Shown: piece by piece, positions 27,339 through 36,429 of the stretch
Layout: every line of letters begins with the position of its first letter
Numbering within the stretch: the first letter of the stretch is position 1
Source of the DNA: Methylobacterium sp. E-066
Lineage (GTDB): Bacteria > Pseudomonadota > Alphaproteobacteria > Rhizobiales > Beijerinckiaceae
Assembly (NCBI RefSeq): GCF_022829635.1
Contig: NZ_JAKSYO010000101.1
Span: forward strand, 1-62,472
Length of the DNA stretch: 62,472 nucleotides
Direction: 5' to 3'
The notes under the pieces: model-generated
What the model was told of the DNA's origin: nothing
Seen by the model: only the letters and a program-made list of their open reading frames with translations
The model's database searches: none
Program-made: the position numbers and the translations under genes

Positions 27339-27778
27339 GACCGCATTCCCTGTCGGAAGTGGTCGAGCGGGCGCGGGAGGACGGTGATTGGGAGCACCAC
27401 CTGCGCGATTTCCTCGACGCCTTCTACGCGGCTGACGGGGACGTCGCGCGGCAGGCGGCGTTCATCGCCGACGAGCCGGGCCTGCTCGGGCGGCCGGAGG
27501 CCGATGCGTTCCTGGGTGGGGCCGGGGAGCATCTGGCCCGGCGCTGGGGCCTGCCGATCCCGGGCTGGGTCCGAGCCGAGAGCCGGTATCTGGCGACCGC
27601 CCTGTTCGTGCCCGACGAGAAGCCCCTGCGGGGGTATCTGATGTGCGTCAGCCCGGTCTCGTTTCGGACGCGGCTGATCTTCACTGGGCCGGACCCGCTC
27701 CAGCGCGCCCGCTTCCCCTACCATCGCGGCGTGATCACGATGCCGCCGGAACATGGGTTTCCAAAGGGCGAGCCCTGA
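27335..27778 (+). CDS. Uncharacterised partner of the nucleotidyltransferase-like protein
   Basis: A 147-residue soluble protein beginning MRPHSLSEVVERAREDGDWEHHLRDFLDAFY, an amphipathic helical N-terminus, with a central DEPGLLGRPEADAFLGGAGEHLARRWGL and a mixed C-terminal half rich in Pro and Phe. No signal or transmembrane segment is present. I recognise no family with confidence. Its ATG overlaps the stop of the preceding gene (ATGA), so the pair is translationally coupled, an arrangement typical of two-protein modules. A family B repeat follows its stop. Confidence 0.65.
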   Translation: MRPHSLSEVVERAREDGDWEHHLRDFLDAFYAADGDVARQAAFIADEPGLLGRPEADAFLGGAGEHLARRWGLPIPGWVRAESRYLATALFVPDEKPLRGYLMCVSPVSFRTRLIFTGPDPLQRARFPYHRGVITMPPEHGFPKGEP

Positions 27779-27783
27779 TGATG

Positions 27784-27831
27784 CCAGGGCTCTGCCCTGG
27801 ATCCGCAAAAGGTCGCGGACCTTTTGAAACC
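27784..27831. repeat. Hairpin repeat family B, copy 2
   Basis: CCAGGGCTCTGCCCTGG is a 17-base hairpin. It is followed by ATCCGC and AAAAGGTCGCGGACCTTTT, a second hairpin, and GAAACC. Relative to copy 1 the unit is inverted. It lies between convergent genes. Confidence 0.85.
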
Positions 27832-27844
27832 ATTACTTTGCTGG

Positions 27845-28702
27845 CTAACGCGCCTGGATCGCCTCTGCGATCGCGGCCGGAAACTCCTCGTGCGGGCTCA
27901 GTGCCCCGGGAATCGCCGCGCTCGTAACCCGACCGTGGGCGATCAGCGCGTCCATCTCGGCGCCGGAGCGGCGGGGGGCTTTCTCCGGCCGCAGCACCAG
28001 GGTCGGCGGCAGGCCGTCCCCGAACAGGTCCAGGAAGGCACCGCGGTCGGCCACGGGGTCGAGGCCGCCGGTGACGAAGGCGGCGGTGCCGAAGCGGCCG
28101 TTGCGCTGGCGGGTGACCGCGTGCTTGGCCCGGACCAGGGCCGGCGTGACGTGGGTCGGGTCGGCGTAGACATGGGCGCGCATCATCCGGCCGATGATCG
28201 GCGGGCTGATGTTGAGTCGGTAGAGCGCATCGCCGAAGACCGGCGCCTCCACGGCCCGGCGGATCCGGGGAAACCAGTGCGCGCGGCTCGGCATCGCGGT
28301 GGGCAGCGGCCCGCGCCAGGTCGGCGCCACCAGCACCAGACGCTCGAAGGCCTGGGGGTGCCTGCGCGCCGCCGCGACCAGATAGCCGGCGGCGTGTCCA
28401 GCGGCGATCCCGATCGCGTAGGGGCCGGGAGCGGCGGCGAGCAACGCGTCCAGGAACGCGTGCAGGGTGTCCGGACCGAGGGGCAGGCGAGTCCGCGGCC
28501 GGGCGCCGAAGCCCGGCCAGTCGGGGATCAGGCAGCGGTATTCCGAGCCGAGGGCGCGGGCGAGGTCGCGCATTTCGGCCCGGTCCGAGATCGTCGACAG
28601 GGCTGGCAGCAGCAGCGCGTCGCGCCCCGTGCCGATCACGTCGCACGGGGTCGGCACCGGACGGCCCGCCACGGTCAGGTCCAGGTTCCGCGTCGTCTCC
28701 AC
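27845..28702 (-). CDS. Alpha/beta hydrolase fold protein
   Basis: A 285-residue soluble protein with the alpha/beta hydrolase layout: strand-loop IGTGRDALLLPALSTISDR, DWPGFG at about residue 68, a nucleophile-elbow position near AIGIAAGHAAGYL, and a late PHEE region. The elbow lacks the usual G-x-S-x-G serine (GIAAGHAAG), so hydrolase activity is doubtful. GTG 28702 (VETTRNLDL) is taken as the start because the frame further upstream is antisense-like reading of dapD. It follows dapD by 26 bases, suggesting an operon. Confidence 0.7.
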   Translation of the reverse strand: METTRNLDLTVAGRPVPTPCDVIGTGRDALLLPALSTISDRAEMRDLARALGSEYRCLIPDWPGFGARPRTRLPLGPDTLHAFLDALLAAAPGPYAIGIAAGHAAGYLVAAARRHPQAFERLVLVAPTWRGPLPTAMPSRAHWFPRIRRAVEAPVFGDALYRLNISPPIIGRMMRAHVYADPTHVTPALVRAKHAVTRQRNGRFGTAAFVTGGLDPVADRGAFLDLFGDGLPPTLVLRPEKAPRRSGAEMDALIAHGRVTSAAIPGALSPHEEFPAAIAEAIQAR

Positions 28703-28728
28703 CAAGCCGCCCCCAAGTCCCAAAAGAA

Positions 28729-29574
28729 TCAGGTGCGCAGCAGCTCGTTGATGGCGGTCTTGGAGCGGGTGCCGGCATCGACGCGCTTGACGATCACGGC
28801 GCAGTACAGGCCGGGGCCGGGGGTGCCGTCCGGCAGCGCCTTGCCCGGCATCGTGCCCGAGACCACCACGGAGTAGGGCGGCACGCGGCCGTACATCACC
28901 TCGCCGGTGGTGCGGTCGACGATCTTGGTCGAGGCGCCGATATAGACGCCCATGGACAGCACGCTGCCCTGGCCGACGATCACGCCCTCGGCCACCTCGG
29001 CGCGGGCGCCGATGAAGCAATCGTCCTCGATGATCACCGGGTTGGCCTGGAGCGGCTCGAGCACGCCCGCGATGCCGGCGCCCCCGGAGATGTGGCAGTT
29101 CTTGCCCACCTGCGCGCAGGAGCCGATCGTCACCCAGGTGTCGACCATCGTGCCCTCGCCGACATAGGCGCCGAGGTTGACGAAGCTCGGCATCAGCACC
29201 GCGCCCGGGGCGATGTAGGAGCCGCGGCGGACGAAGCAGCCCGGCACGGCGCGCAGGCCCGCGGCGCGGAACTCGGCCTCGCCCCAGCCGGCGAACTTGG
29301 AGGCGACCTTGTCCCACCAGGGCGCGCCGCCGGGGCCGCCGTCGATCACGGCCATGTCGTTGAGGCGGAAGGACAGCAGCACCGCCTTCTTCAGCCACTG
29401 ATTGACGACCCAATCGTGGTTGCCGCTCTTCTCGGCGACCCGGGCCTTGCCGGAATCGAGCAGGTTCAGCGCCTCCTCGACCGCCTCGCGCACGGCGCCC
29501 TGGGTCGTGGTCGAGATGCCGGCGCGCTCCTCCCAGGCCGTCTCGATGGTCTTGGCGAGGTCGGAGGTGGGCAT
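28729..29574 (-). CDS. dapD: Tetrahydrodipicolinate N-succinyltransferase DapD
   Basis: A 281-residue enzyme of the succinylase branch of lysine and diaminopimelate synthesis. The N-terminal helical part ([20 protein letters not shown]) is followed by a left-handed parallel beta-helix of hexapeptide repeats with [49 protein letters not shown] and [18 protein letters not shown] 29574 gives the standard N-terminus; the open frame extends 20 codons further without support. Hexapeptide order and length match the family. Confidence 0.97.
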   Translation of the reverse strand: MPTSDLAKTIETAWEERAGISTTTQGAVREAVEEALNLLDSGKARVAEKSGNHDWVVNQWLKKAVLLSFRLNDMAVIDGGPGGAPWWDKVASKFAGWGEAEFRAAGLRAVPGCFVRRGSYIAPGAVLMPSFVNLGAYVGEGTMVDTWVTIGSCAQVGKNCHISGGAGIAGVLEPLQANPVIIEDDCFIGARAEVAEGVIVGQGSVLSMGVYIGASTKIVDRTTGEVMYGRVPPYSVVVSGTMPGKALPDGTPGPGLYCAVIVKRVDAGTRSKTAINELLRT

Positions 29575-29658
29575 GGGCGCTCGATGCTCTTGTGACGGGA
29601 GCCCGTGCTTACTCGCGGGCACCGGAGCTGTCACCCAGGCAGCCTCAATCCACCCCGC

Positions 29659-30108
29659 TCAATCCTCCAGCAGAATCCGCACCCGGTCGAGATCGGTCAC
29701 GAGGTCGACGAGGTCGATCGCCAGGGTGTCGTAGACGGATTGCGCGGCCGCGGGGAATTCTTCCAGCACCCGCCGCATCAGCGTCGGGGTGATCCGCATG
29801 ACCTCAGTAGCGCCCTCGGCCCGGGCCTCGGTCGGCCGGGTGCCGCGCACGAACAGGGCGAGCTGTCCGATCAGGGCTGAGCGCCCGGCGCGCACCGGCT
29901 CGGCATCCGCCACCCGGGGGGCGAGCCGGATCGTACCGGACATCACCACGAAGCCGCCATCGGCCGGATCGCCCCGGGCGAACAGCAGGTCGCCATCGGC
30001 CAGCTCGCGCCGCTCGGCCGCGAAGGTCAGCAGGCGCAGGGCGTCCCGGTCGAGGAAGCCGAACAGCGGCGCGTCTGCGAGGATCGCGATGTCGTCGTCG
30101 AGCCCCAA
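29659..30108 (-). CDS. Cyclic nucleotide-binding-domain protein
   Basis: A 149-residue protein made of one CRP-type cNMP-binding domain: LADAPLFGFLDRDALRLL, then ELADGDLLFARGDPADGGFVVMSG at about residues 35-60, and IGQLALF at about 80. The PBC Arg motif is weak. There is no DNA-binding helix-turn-helix; the C-terminus is helical and acidic. It may sense a nucleotide or simply dimerise. It is the gene upstream of dapD, 84 bases away. Confidence 0.8.
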   Translation of the reverse strand: MGLDDDIAILADAPLFGFLDRDALRLLTFAAERRELADGDLLFARGDPADGGFVVMSGTIRLAPRVADAEPVRAGRSALIGQLALFVRGTRPTEARAEGATEVMRITPTLMRRVLEEFPAAAQSVYDTLAIDLVDLVTDLDRVRILLED

Positions 30109-30221
30109 GGAACCGCCTCACCGCCTGCGTGCAAACGAGCCTGCGCCTCGCGTACACGCAAATCCCTAAAGCCGTTCCCGATCGCGTTGCAATCGCAGCC
30201 GGCTCCGGGAGCGCGATCCGA

Positions 30222-30908
30222 TCAGGGCAGCAGCTTGTAGCCGCCGCCTTCGGTGACGAGGATCGCCGCGGTGGCGGGGTTCGGCTCGATCTTCTGGCGT
30301 AGCCGGTAGATATGCGTCTCCAGCGTGTGCGTGGTGACGTGGGCGTTGTAGCCCCAGACCTCGGCGAGCAGCGTGTCGCGGTTCACCACGGCCCGGCCCG
30401 CCCGGTACAGGAAGCGCAGGATCGCGGTCTCCTTCTCGGTGAGCTTGAGCTTCGAGCCGCGCTCGCCGACCAGCAGCTTGGCGCCGGGCCGGAACGTGTA
30501 CGGGCCGATCTGGAACACCGCGTCCTCGGATGCCTCGTGGCTGCGCAGATGCGCGCGGATCCGGGCGAGCAGGATGCCGAACTTGAACGGCTTGGTGACG
30601 TAGTCGTTGGCGCCGGCCTCCAGCCCCTCGACGTGGTCCGCTTCCGAGTCCTGCGCGGTGAGCATGATCACCGGGCCGCGAAACCCCCCCGCCCGCATCC
30701 GGCGCACGGCTTCGCGCCCGTCGAGGTCGGGCAGGCCGACATCCATCACCGCCAGGTCGATGCGCTCGGCCCCGACCCGCCGGACCGCGTCCGCGGCATT
30801 GGCCTCGGTGACCACGGTGAAGTCCTCGCAGAGGTCGAGCTGCTCGGTGAGCGTGTCGCGCAGGATCGCGTCGTCGTCACAGATCAGCAGGCGATAGGCA
30901 TTCGACAT
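30222..30908 (-). CDS. OmpR-family response regulator
   Basis: A 228-residue two-component regulator. The receiver domain (residues 5-118) has the acidic pair CDDD, phospho-acceptor Asp in AVMDVGLPDLDG, LTAQDS and KPFKF. The C-terminal winged helix (about 130-228) has KLTEKETAILRFLYRAGRAVV and THTLETHIYRLRQKIEP. ATG 30908 (MSNAYRLLICDDD) gives the correct N-terminus. No sensor kinase is adjacent, so it is an orphan here. It is divergent from the L,D-transpeptidase gene. Confidence 0.92.
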   Translation of the reverse strand: MSNAYRLLICDDDAILRDTLTEQLDLCEDFTVVTEANAADAVRRVGAERIDLAVMDVGLPDLDGREAVRRMRAGGFRGPVIMLTAQDSEADHVEGLEAGANDYVTKPFKFGILLARIRAHLRSHEASEDAVFQIGPYTFRPGAKLLVGERGSKLKLTEKETAILRFLYRAGRAVVNRDTLLAEVWGYNAHVTTHTLETHIYRLRQKIEPNPATAAILVTEGGGYKLLP

Positions 30909-31280
30909 CGTCCGGGGCCCTGGAGCAGGCTGCGGGACCGGGGAAACCCGGCCTCCGGGAGCAGCGTGCGATGGCAAGGATCTGGAGCACGCCGTCCATC
31001 GTGAGACAACACGGCCGGCTCCAGGGAAGCGCAGGGCGCGCCGCACCGGAATCCAAGGGCGTTCGGTCCCCCCGGCGCTGGGGTGGGCTGGTTCGCTCCC
31101 GAATCCCGGCTTCGGCGGCCTGGGTTCCGCGGCAAGAATAGGGCTGCGTTTGTGGCCGGAAATTGCCTTGTGCGCAATTTTTCACGGTTTCGGTATTGGA
31201 TACCGGGCATAACGCCCTCCGATCCGCCCCGGGACCCGCGGCCGGGTGGGGCGCGTGCGGCAGGCAGGGGAGGGGCTTTG
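30909..31280. other. Divergent promoter region
   Basis: 372 bases lie between the response-regulator and L,D-transpeptidase genes. An AT-richer patch at 31150-31210 contains AAATTGC-N7-GCAATTT (31160-31180), a perfect 7-bp inverted repeat that could be an operator. No gene is seen. Confidence 0.4.
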
Positions 31281-31847
31281 GTGCGGGGATATCGGCATGC
31301 GCGGCTCGGACCTGTCCGCGTGACTCTGGACGAGATCCGGGTCCGCGCGACGGTCGGCGACCGCCGCCGGGGCCAGCTCCTGGTGGGTCCGGCCGTGATC
31401 CCCTGCGCCCTCGGGGTGGGCGGCATCGTCTGCGACAAGCGCGAGGGCGACGGCGGCTCGCCGCGCGGACGCTTCCGCCTGCGGGGGGGCGCCTACCGGC
31501 CCGACCATCTCGGCCTGCGCCCACGCACGGCCTTGCCGCTCCGGGCGACCCGGCCCGGCGACGGCTGGTGCGACGATCGCCGGGACCGCCGCTACAACCG
31601 GCCGATCCGCCTGCCGGCCCCCGGCATCAGCGCGGAATCGCTGTGGCGCGACGACGGGCTCTACGACGTGGTGATCGACCTCGATTACAACCGCACGCCG
31701 ATCCGGAAGGGGCGCGGCTCGGCGATCTTCCTGCACATCGCCCGGGACGGCTACCGGCCCACCGAGGGCTGCGTGGCGCTGGCCCGTGCGGATCTGCTGC
31801 GGCTCCTCAAGCGCCTCGGCCCGCGCACGCATCTGCGGATCGGGTGA
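31281..31847 (+). CDS. L,D-transpeptidase (YkuD) domain protein
   Basis: A 188-residue protein with the L,D-transpeptidase catalytic region: the His in IFLHIARDGY and the nucleophile Cys in RPTEGCVALARADL (about residues 150-175). Such enzymes make 3-3 peptidoglycan crosslinks or link lipoproteins to peptidoglycan. GTG 31281 is chosen because a GGGGAGGGG purine tract precedes it closely. No signal peptide is evident from this start, which is unusual for a periplasmic enzyme. Confidence 0.82.
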   Translation: MRGYRHARLGPVRVTLDEIRVRATVGDRRRGQLLVGPAVIPCALGVGGIVCDKREGDGGSPRGRFRLRGGAYRPDHLGLRPRTALPLRATRPGDGWCDDRRDRRYNRPIRLPAPGISAESLWRDDGLYDVVIDLDYNRTPIRKGRGSAIFLHIARDGYRPTEGCVALARADLLRLLKRLGPRTHLRIG

Positions 31848-31856
31848 GGGCGGCCG

Positions 31857-32144
31857 TCAGGCCTCCTTCGCCTCGAGTTGGATCCGGAGGCGCGCCCCGA
31901 CAGCCTCGGCGTAGCGGCGCAGCGAGGCCGTCGACGGCATGACCTGCCCGCGTTCCCAACGGGCGATCTGCCCCTGGGACGTCTGCATCCGCTGGGCGAC
32001 CTCTTCCTGGGTCAGCTTGGCCCGCGCCCGGGCCTCGGCCATGGAGAGGCCGAGGTCCATCTCCGGCCCGATGGCCGCATGCGCCTCGCGATAGGCGGGA
32101 TCCGCGTTCCACCGTTCCCGGACGGTCTTGAAGGGGATCGTCAC
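31857..32144 (-). CDS. XRE-type helix-turn-helix antitoxin (HigA-like)
   Basis: A 95-residue protein with an N-terminal extension (TIPFKTVRERWNADPAYREAH) and an XRE helix-turn-helix at about residues 40-90: KLTQEEVAQRMQTSQGQIARWERGQVMPS. The layout matches antitoxins encoded downstream of Gp49/HigB toxins. Its start overlaps the upstream gene by four bases (ATGA). Confidence 0.88.
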   Translation of the reverse strand: MTIPFKTVRERWNADPAYREAHAAIGPEMDLGLSMAEARARAKLTQEEVAQRMQTSQGQIARWERGQVMPSTASLRRYAEAVGARLRIQLEAKEA

Positions 32145-32539
32145 GTCGTTTCTCCTGTGTCGATGGTCCGCGCTCGCGTCTCAGCCAAATCGATCCATCG
32201 CTTCGGCGTAGTCTGCGTCTTCTTGATCGCGCAGAGGACAATGATCACCCGCTTGCCGGTCACGGTGACGTAGAGGGCTCGGCCCGTCATGCCGTCGGTC
32301 CGGGGTCTCAGCTCCCAGATCCGACCGCGGATGTGTTTGGCGTGCTCCTCGGTAAGGCTTAGCAGGCCCCGAGTTTCGATCCGGGCGACGATGCGGTCCA
32401 GGGCGGCGCGAAGCTTGACAGGCCATACATCGACTTCAGCAACGACGGTCTCGTCGAGAAACGAAACCGACCAAGCTTCTGGCGGAGCATCCGCAATACC
32501 AGATGCCGTGCCCCGGGGCGGCTTCGTGCTTGAGCCCAT
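32141..32539 (-). CDS. Gp49/HigB-like toxin
   Basis: A 132-residue RelE-superfamily protein. The segment LRAALDRIVARIETRGL, RIWELRPRTDG, ALYVTVTGKRVIIVLCAIKKTQTTP and the trailing RWIDLAETRA fit the phage Gp49-like/HigB mRNA interferases. The order toxin-then-antitoxin also fits HigBA. The frame opens at 32584, but ATG 32539 (MGSSTKPP) is at least as good; the N-terminal 25 residues look disordered. The toxin probably acts on translating ribosomes. Confidence 0.8.
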   Translation of the reverse strand: MGSSTKPPRGTASGIADAPPEAWSVSFLDETVVAEVDVWPVKLRAALDRIVARIETRGLLSLTEEHAKHIRGRIWELRPRTDGMTGRALYVTVTGKRVIIVLCAIKKTQTTPKRWIDLAETRARTIDTGETT

Positions 32540-32647
32540 CAGTCCGCAACCGAGACTCGAAATATGCGTGAAAAAGCATATCACGGATCGCGGTGTTTGA
32601 TAGCCCTTTCAGCACCAGGGCCGCCTATCGTTCAGATGGGGTGACCC

Positions 32648-33400
32648 TCACACCTTCCGAGTTCGAGCCCCAAAAATCGCCGTCCCGACCCGGACATGGG
32701 TGGCGCCCTGCTGGATCGCAGCGGGAAAATCCGCGCTCATGCCCATCGAGAGGATCGGCAGGTTGTGCGCCTGCGCCAGTTGGGCGAGCAGGGCGAAATG
32801 GGCGGACGGCGGATCGTCCGCCGGCGGGATGCACATCAGGCCCTGGATCGCGAGGCCGTGGGTGTCGCGGCACTCGGCCAGCAGGGTGGCGAGCTGGTCC
32901 GGCAGGACGCCGCCCTTCTGCGGCTCCGCACCGGTATTGACCTGGATCAGCAGCTTCGGGGCTCGTCCGGACCGATTGATCTCCTTGGCGAGCGCCGCCG
33001 CGAGCGACAGCCGGTCGAGGGAATGGATCACGTCGAACAGGGCCACCGCCTCGCGGGCCTTGTTGGATTGCAGCGGCCCGACCAGGTGCAGCTCGACATC
33101 CGGGTAGCGGGCGCGCAGGTCCGGCCATTTCGCGGCCGATTCCTGGACGTAGTTCTCGCCGAACACCCGCTGCCCCGCCTCCAGGGCCGGGACGATGCCC
33201 TCCGCCGGCACGGTCTTGGAGACCGCCACGAGCTGGACCTCCGCGGGATCGCGCTCCGAATCCTCTGCCGCCTGGGCGATGGCGGCCCGGACCTCGGCGA
33301 GCCCGGCGGCGACATCGGCCTCGCCGACCGGCGGCTTGGCGGTTGGCTGCCCCATCCCGTCCGTCGGGGGAGCGTTCGAGTCGGTGATCGCGTCGTCCAT
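32648..33400 (-). CDS. yggS: YggS-family PLP homeostasis protein
   Basis: A 250-residue pyridoxal-phosphate-binding TIM-barrel protein. The PLP lysine lies in VAVSKTVPAEGI, followed by FGENYVQE, HLVGPLQSNK, IHSLDR, IQVNTG and LSMGMSADFPAAIQQGATHVRVGTAIFGAR, all classic YggS/PROSC signatures. A disordered Asp/Pro-rich extension of about 25 residues precedes the core. The role is vitamin B6 homeostasis rather than catalysis. Confidence 0.94.
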   Translation of the reverse strand: MDDAITDSNAPPTDGMGQPTAKPPVGEADVAAGLAEVRAAIAQAAEDSERDPAEVQLVAVSKTVPAEGIVPALEAGQRVFGENYVQESAAKWPDLRARYPDVELHLVGPLQSNKAREAVALFDVIHSLDRLSLAAALAKEINRSGRAPKLLIQVNTGAEPQKGGVLPDQLATLLAECRDTHGLAIQGLMCIPPADDPPSAHFALLAQLAQAHNLPILSMGMSADFPAAIQQGATHVRVGTAIFGARTRKV

Positions 33401-33808
33401 CGCGTGCCTGTCCTGTCGCTGCCGGGTGCCGGTCTATGCTGTCCGCGGTACACGTCCCGATGACGATGCTTAATCGTCCCGGGAGGAGGGCGATCCAACC
33501 CACCCCCTCATCCTGAGGTGCCGAAGCGAAGCGGAGGCCTCGAAGGAGCCTCCAGGGATCGCGTGGCTGGCTGGAAGCCTCCTTCGAGGCGGCTGCGCCG
33601 CACCTCAGGATGAGGGGGTGGGTGGGACCGCCCTGGTGCGGGCCCCTCTCATGAACCGTGTGCTGCCCGCCGACCTAAGCCGTTGCGTGGCGGGCGCAAG
33701 CCCGAAGCCATGCATCCGTTGACCGGCTCCGGCGCAGATATGCTACTGGGCCGCAACGTGCCGCGGCCATCCCCGATCAGCCGCCGAGCCTCTGACCCAG
33801 CCGGACCC
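33401..33808. other. Divergent intergenic region yggS/leuS
   Basis: 408 bases separate divergent yggS and leuS. The centre is a family A palindromic repeat (33501-33620). The remaining 190 bases before leuS should hold its promoter. An upstream in-frame ATG at 33710 would extend LeuS by 33 residues with no homology. Confidence 0.4.
33501..33620. repeat. Palindromic repeat family A, copy 4
   Basis: The arms CACCCCCTCATCCTGAGGTG (33501-33520) and CACCTCAGGATGAGGGGGTG (33601-33620) are perfect 20-base inverted repeats. The inner region carries CGAAGCGAAGC and TCGAAGGAG. It lies between divergent genes, so a terminator role is unlikely for this copy. Confidence 0.9.
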
Positions 33809-36391
33809 ATGACCAGCACCGCCCCCTCCGCCGTCGAGCGCTACAACGCCAAGGATGCCGAGCCCCGCTGGCAGGCCGCCTGGGCGGAGCAGCGCCTGTT
33901 CGAGACCGACAACGCCGACGGGCGCCCGAAATACTACGTGCTGGAGATGTTCCCGTACCCGTCGGGGCGGATCCATATGGGCCACGTGCGCAACTACGCG
34001 ATGGGCGACGTGGTCGCCCGCTACAAGCGCGCCCGGGGTTTCAACGTGCTCCACCCGATGGGCTGGGACGCGTTCGGGCTGCCGGCCGAGAACGCCGCCA
34101 TGGAGCGCAAGGTCAACCCGCGGGACTGGACCTACGCCAACATCGCCTCGATGCGCGACCAGCTGAAGGCCATGGGCCTGTCGCTCGACTGGAGCCGGGA
34201 GATCGCGACCTGCGACCCCGACTACTACAAGCACCAGCAGCGCATGTTCCTGGACTTCTTGGACAAGGGTCTGGTGACCCGGCGCACCGCCAAGGTGAAC
34301 TGGGACCCGGTCGATCACACCGTGCTGGCCAACGAGCAGGTGATCGACGGGCGCGGCTGGCGCTCCGGCGCCCTGGTCGAGCAGCGCGAGCTGACCCAGT
34401 GGTTCTTCAAGATCACCGATTTCGCCGAGGATCTGCTCACCGCGCTGGACGGGCTGGACCGCTGGCCGGAAAAAGTCCGGCTGATGCAGAAGAACTGGAT
34501 CGGCCGCTCCGAGGGGCTGGAAGTCCGGTTCGCCCTGGCCCGGCCGCCGGCCGGTGCAGCCGAGTCCGTGACGGTCTACACCACAAGGCCCGACACCCTG
34601 TTCGGCGCCCGGTTCCTGGCGATCGCCGCGGACCATCCCCTTGCGGCGACCTTGGCGGCCAATAACCCCGACCTCCAGGCCTTCATCGAGGAATGCCGGC
34701 GCACCGGCACCGCCCAGGCGGCGATCGACACCGCGGAAAAACTCGGTTTCGACACCGGCCTCACCGTGCGCCACCCGCTCGACTCGGCCTGGGAGCTGCC
34801 GGTCTACGTCGCGAATTTCGTGCTGATGGACTACGGCACCGGTGCGGTGTTCGGCTGCCCGGCGCATGACCAGCGCGACCTCGATTTTTCCAACAAATAT
34901 GGGCTCGGCAACGTCCCGGTGGTCTGCCCCGAGGGCCAGGACCCGGAGGCCTTCCTGATCACCACCACCGCCTATGTCGAGGACGGGCGGATGATCAATT
35001 CGCGCTTCCTCGACGGCATGACTACCGATGAGGCCTTCGAGGCCGTGGCGCGCCGGCTGGAGGCGGAGGGGGTTGCCAAGCGCAAGGTCCAGTTCCGCCT
35101 GCGCGACTGGGGCGTCTCACGCCAGCGTTACTGGGGCTGCCCGATCCCGATCATCCATTGCGAGACCTGCGGCCCGCAGCCGGTGCCGGTCGCGGACCTG
35201 CCGGTGAAACTGCCGGAGGAGGTATCCTTCGACCAGCCCGGCAACCCGCTGGAGCGGGACCAAGCTTGGCGCAACGTCCCGTGCCCGCAATGCGGCGCGC
35301 CGGCTCGGCGCGAGACCGACACGATGGATACGTTCGTCGACTCGTCCTGGTACTACGCCCGCTTCACGGCGCCCTGGCTCACCGACGCCCCCACCGACCG
35401 GGCTACGGTCGACCATTGGCTGGCGGTGGATCAGTATATCGGCGGCATCGAGCACGCGATCCTGCACCTGCTCTACGCCCGGTTCTTCATGCGGGCGATG
35501 CGCGAGACCGGCTGGGCCGGCGTCTCCGAGCCCTTCGCGGGCCTGTTCACGCAGGGCATGGTCGTCCACGAGACCTACAAGGACGCGGTCGGCGCCTGGG
35601 TGCCGCCGGCCGAGATCCGCTTCTCCACCGAGGAGGGCGAGCGCCGCGCGTTTCACGTGAAAACTCAGGCGCCGATCGCGATCGGTTCCATCGAGAAGAT
35701 GTCGAAGTCCAAGAAGAACGTGGTCGATCCGGACGACATCATCGCGAGCTACGGAGCCGACACGGCGCGCTGGTTCGTGCTGTCCGATTCACCGCCCGAG
35801 CGCGACGTGATCTGGAGCGAGGAGGGCGTGCAGGGCGCGGCCCGGTTCGTCCAGAAGGTCTGGCGCCTGGTCAACGCCGCTCAGGTGGCCACCGGCGATG
35901 GTGCTGCCGACCTCGCGCTGCGCAAGGCCGCCCACCGGGCTCTGGCCGCCGTGCAGGACGATATCGAGCGGCTGCGCTTCAACCGCTGCGTGGCCCATAT
36001 CTACACCCTGGCCAATGCCCTCGAGGACGGGCTCCGGGGGGCGGTCTCGCGCGCCGCGGCGACGGAAGCGGCCGGCATCCTGGTGCAGCTCATCGCCCCG
36101 ATGATGCCGCACCTCGCCGAGGAATGCTGGACGGCGCTGGGCCGTCCCGGCCTCGCCGCCCAGGCGCCGTGGCCGGAGGCGGAAGCCGGGCTCCTGGTCG
36201 AGGACGAGATCACCCTGCCGGTCCAGATCAACGGCAAGAAGCGCGCGGACGTGACGGTGCCCCGCGACGCCGACCCCAAGGCGGTGGAAGCCGCCACCCT
36301 GGCCCTGGAGACAGTCCAGAAGATTCTGGAGGGCAAGCCGCCGCGTAAGGTGATCGTCGTGCCGGGGCGGATCGTGAACCTGGTGGTGTGA
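33809..36391 (+). CDS. leuS: Leucyl-tRNA synthetase
   Basis: An 860-residue class I synthetase charging tRNA-Leu. The HIGH motif appears as HMGH (about residue 55), the KMSKS loop as EKMSKSKKN (about residue 630), the CP1 editing domain with the TTRPDT threonine-rich region and CPAHDQRD in between, and the LeuS-specific zinc knuckle CETCGPQ...[10 protein letters not shown] 33809 gives the usual [23 protein letters not shown] N-terminus. In many relatives it heads leuS-lptE-holA; here it stands alone on the opposite strand. A parS-like palindrome lies within it. Confidence 0.98.
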   Translation: MTSTAPSAVERYNAKDAEPRWQAAWAEQRLFETDNADGRPKYYVLEMFPYPSGRIHMGHVRNYAMGDVVARYKRARGFNVLHPMGWDAFGLPAENAAMERKVNPRDWTYANIASMRDQLKAMGLSLDWSREIATCDPDYYKHQQRMFLDFLDKGLVTRRTAKVNWDPVDHTVLANEQVIDGRGWRSGALVEQRELTQWFFKITDFAEDLLTALDGLDRWPEKVRLMQKNWIGRSEGLEVRFALARPPAGAAESVTVYTTRPDTLFGARFLAIAADHPLAATLAANNPDLQAFIEECRRTGTAQAAIDTAEKLGFDTGLTVRHPLDSAWELPVYVANFVLMDYGTGAVFGCPAHDQRDLDFSNKYGLGNVPVVCPEGQDPEAFLITTTAYVEDGRMINSRFLDGMTTDEAFEAVARRLEAEGVAKRKVQFRLRDWGVSRQRYWGCPIPIIHCETCGPQPVPVADLPVKLPEEVSFDQPGNPLERDQAWRNVPCPQCGAPARRETDTMDTFVDSSWYYARFTAPWLTDAPTDRATVDHWLAVDQYIGGIEHAILHLLYARFFMRAMRETGWAGVSEPFAGLFTQGMVVHETYKDAVGAWVPPAEIRFSTEEGERRAFHVKTQAPIAIGSIEKMSKSKKNVVDPDDIIASYGADTARWFVLSDSPPERDVIWSEEGVQGAARFVQKVWRLVNAAQVATGDGAADLALRKAAHRALAAVQDDIERLRFNRCVAHIYTLANALEDGLRGAVSRAAATEAAGILVQLIAPMMPHLAEECWTALGRPGLAAQAPWPEAEAGLLVEDEITLPVQINGKKRADVTVPRDADPKAVEAATLALETVQKILEGKPPRKVIVVPGRIVNLVV
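35649..35664. promoter_or_regulatory. Weak parS-like site inside leuS
   Basis: CGTTTCACGTGAAAAC keeps the palindromic core TTTCACGTGAAA (35651-35662) but differs from the parS consensus at three outer positions. It encodes part of AFHVKTQ in LeuS. It is a candidate secondary ParB site 17.8 kb from the perfect one, but could be chance. Confidence 0.4.
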
Positions 36392-36429
36392 GTTTGCGCG
36401 CGGGTGCGCGCCTGTCTATCCCACTCACC

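Noticed and set aside
31160..31180. AAATTGC-N7-GCAATTT as a firm operator
   Set aside because: Only 7 bp per arm in an AT-rich patch, so listed only as a candidate within the intergenic entry.
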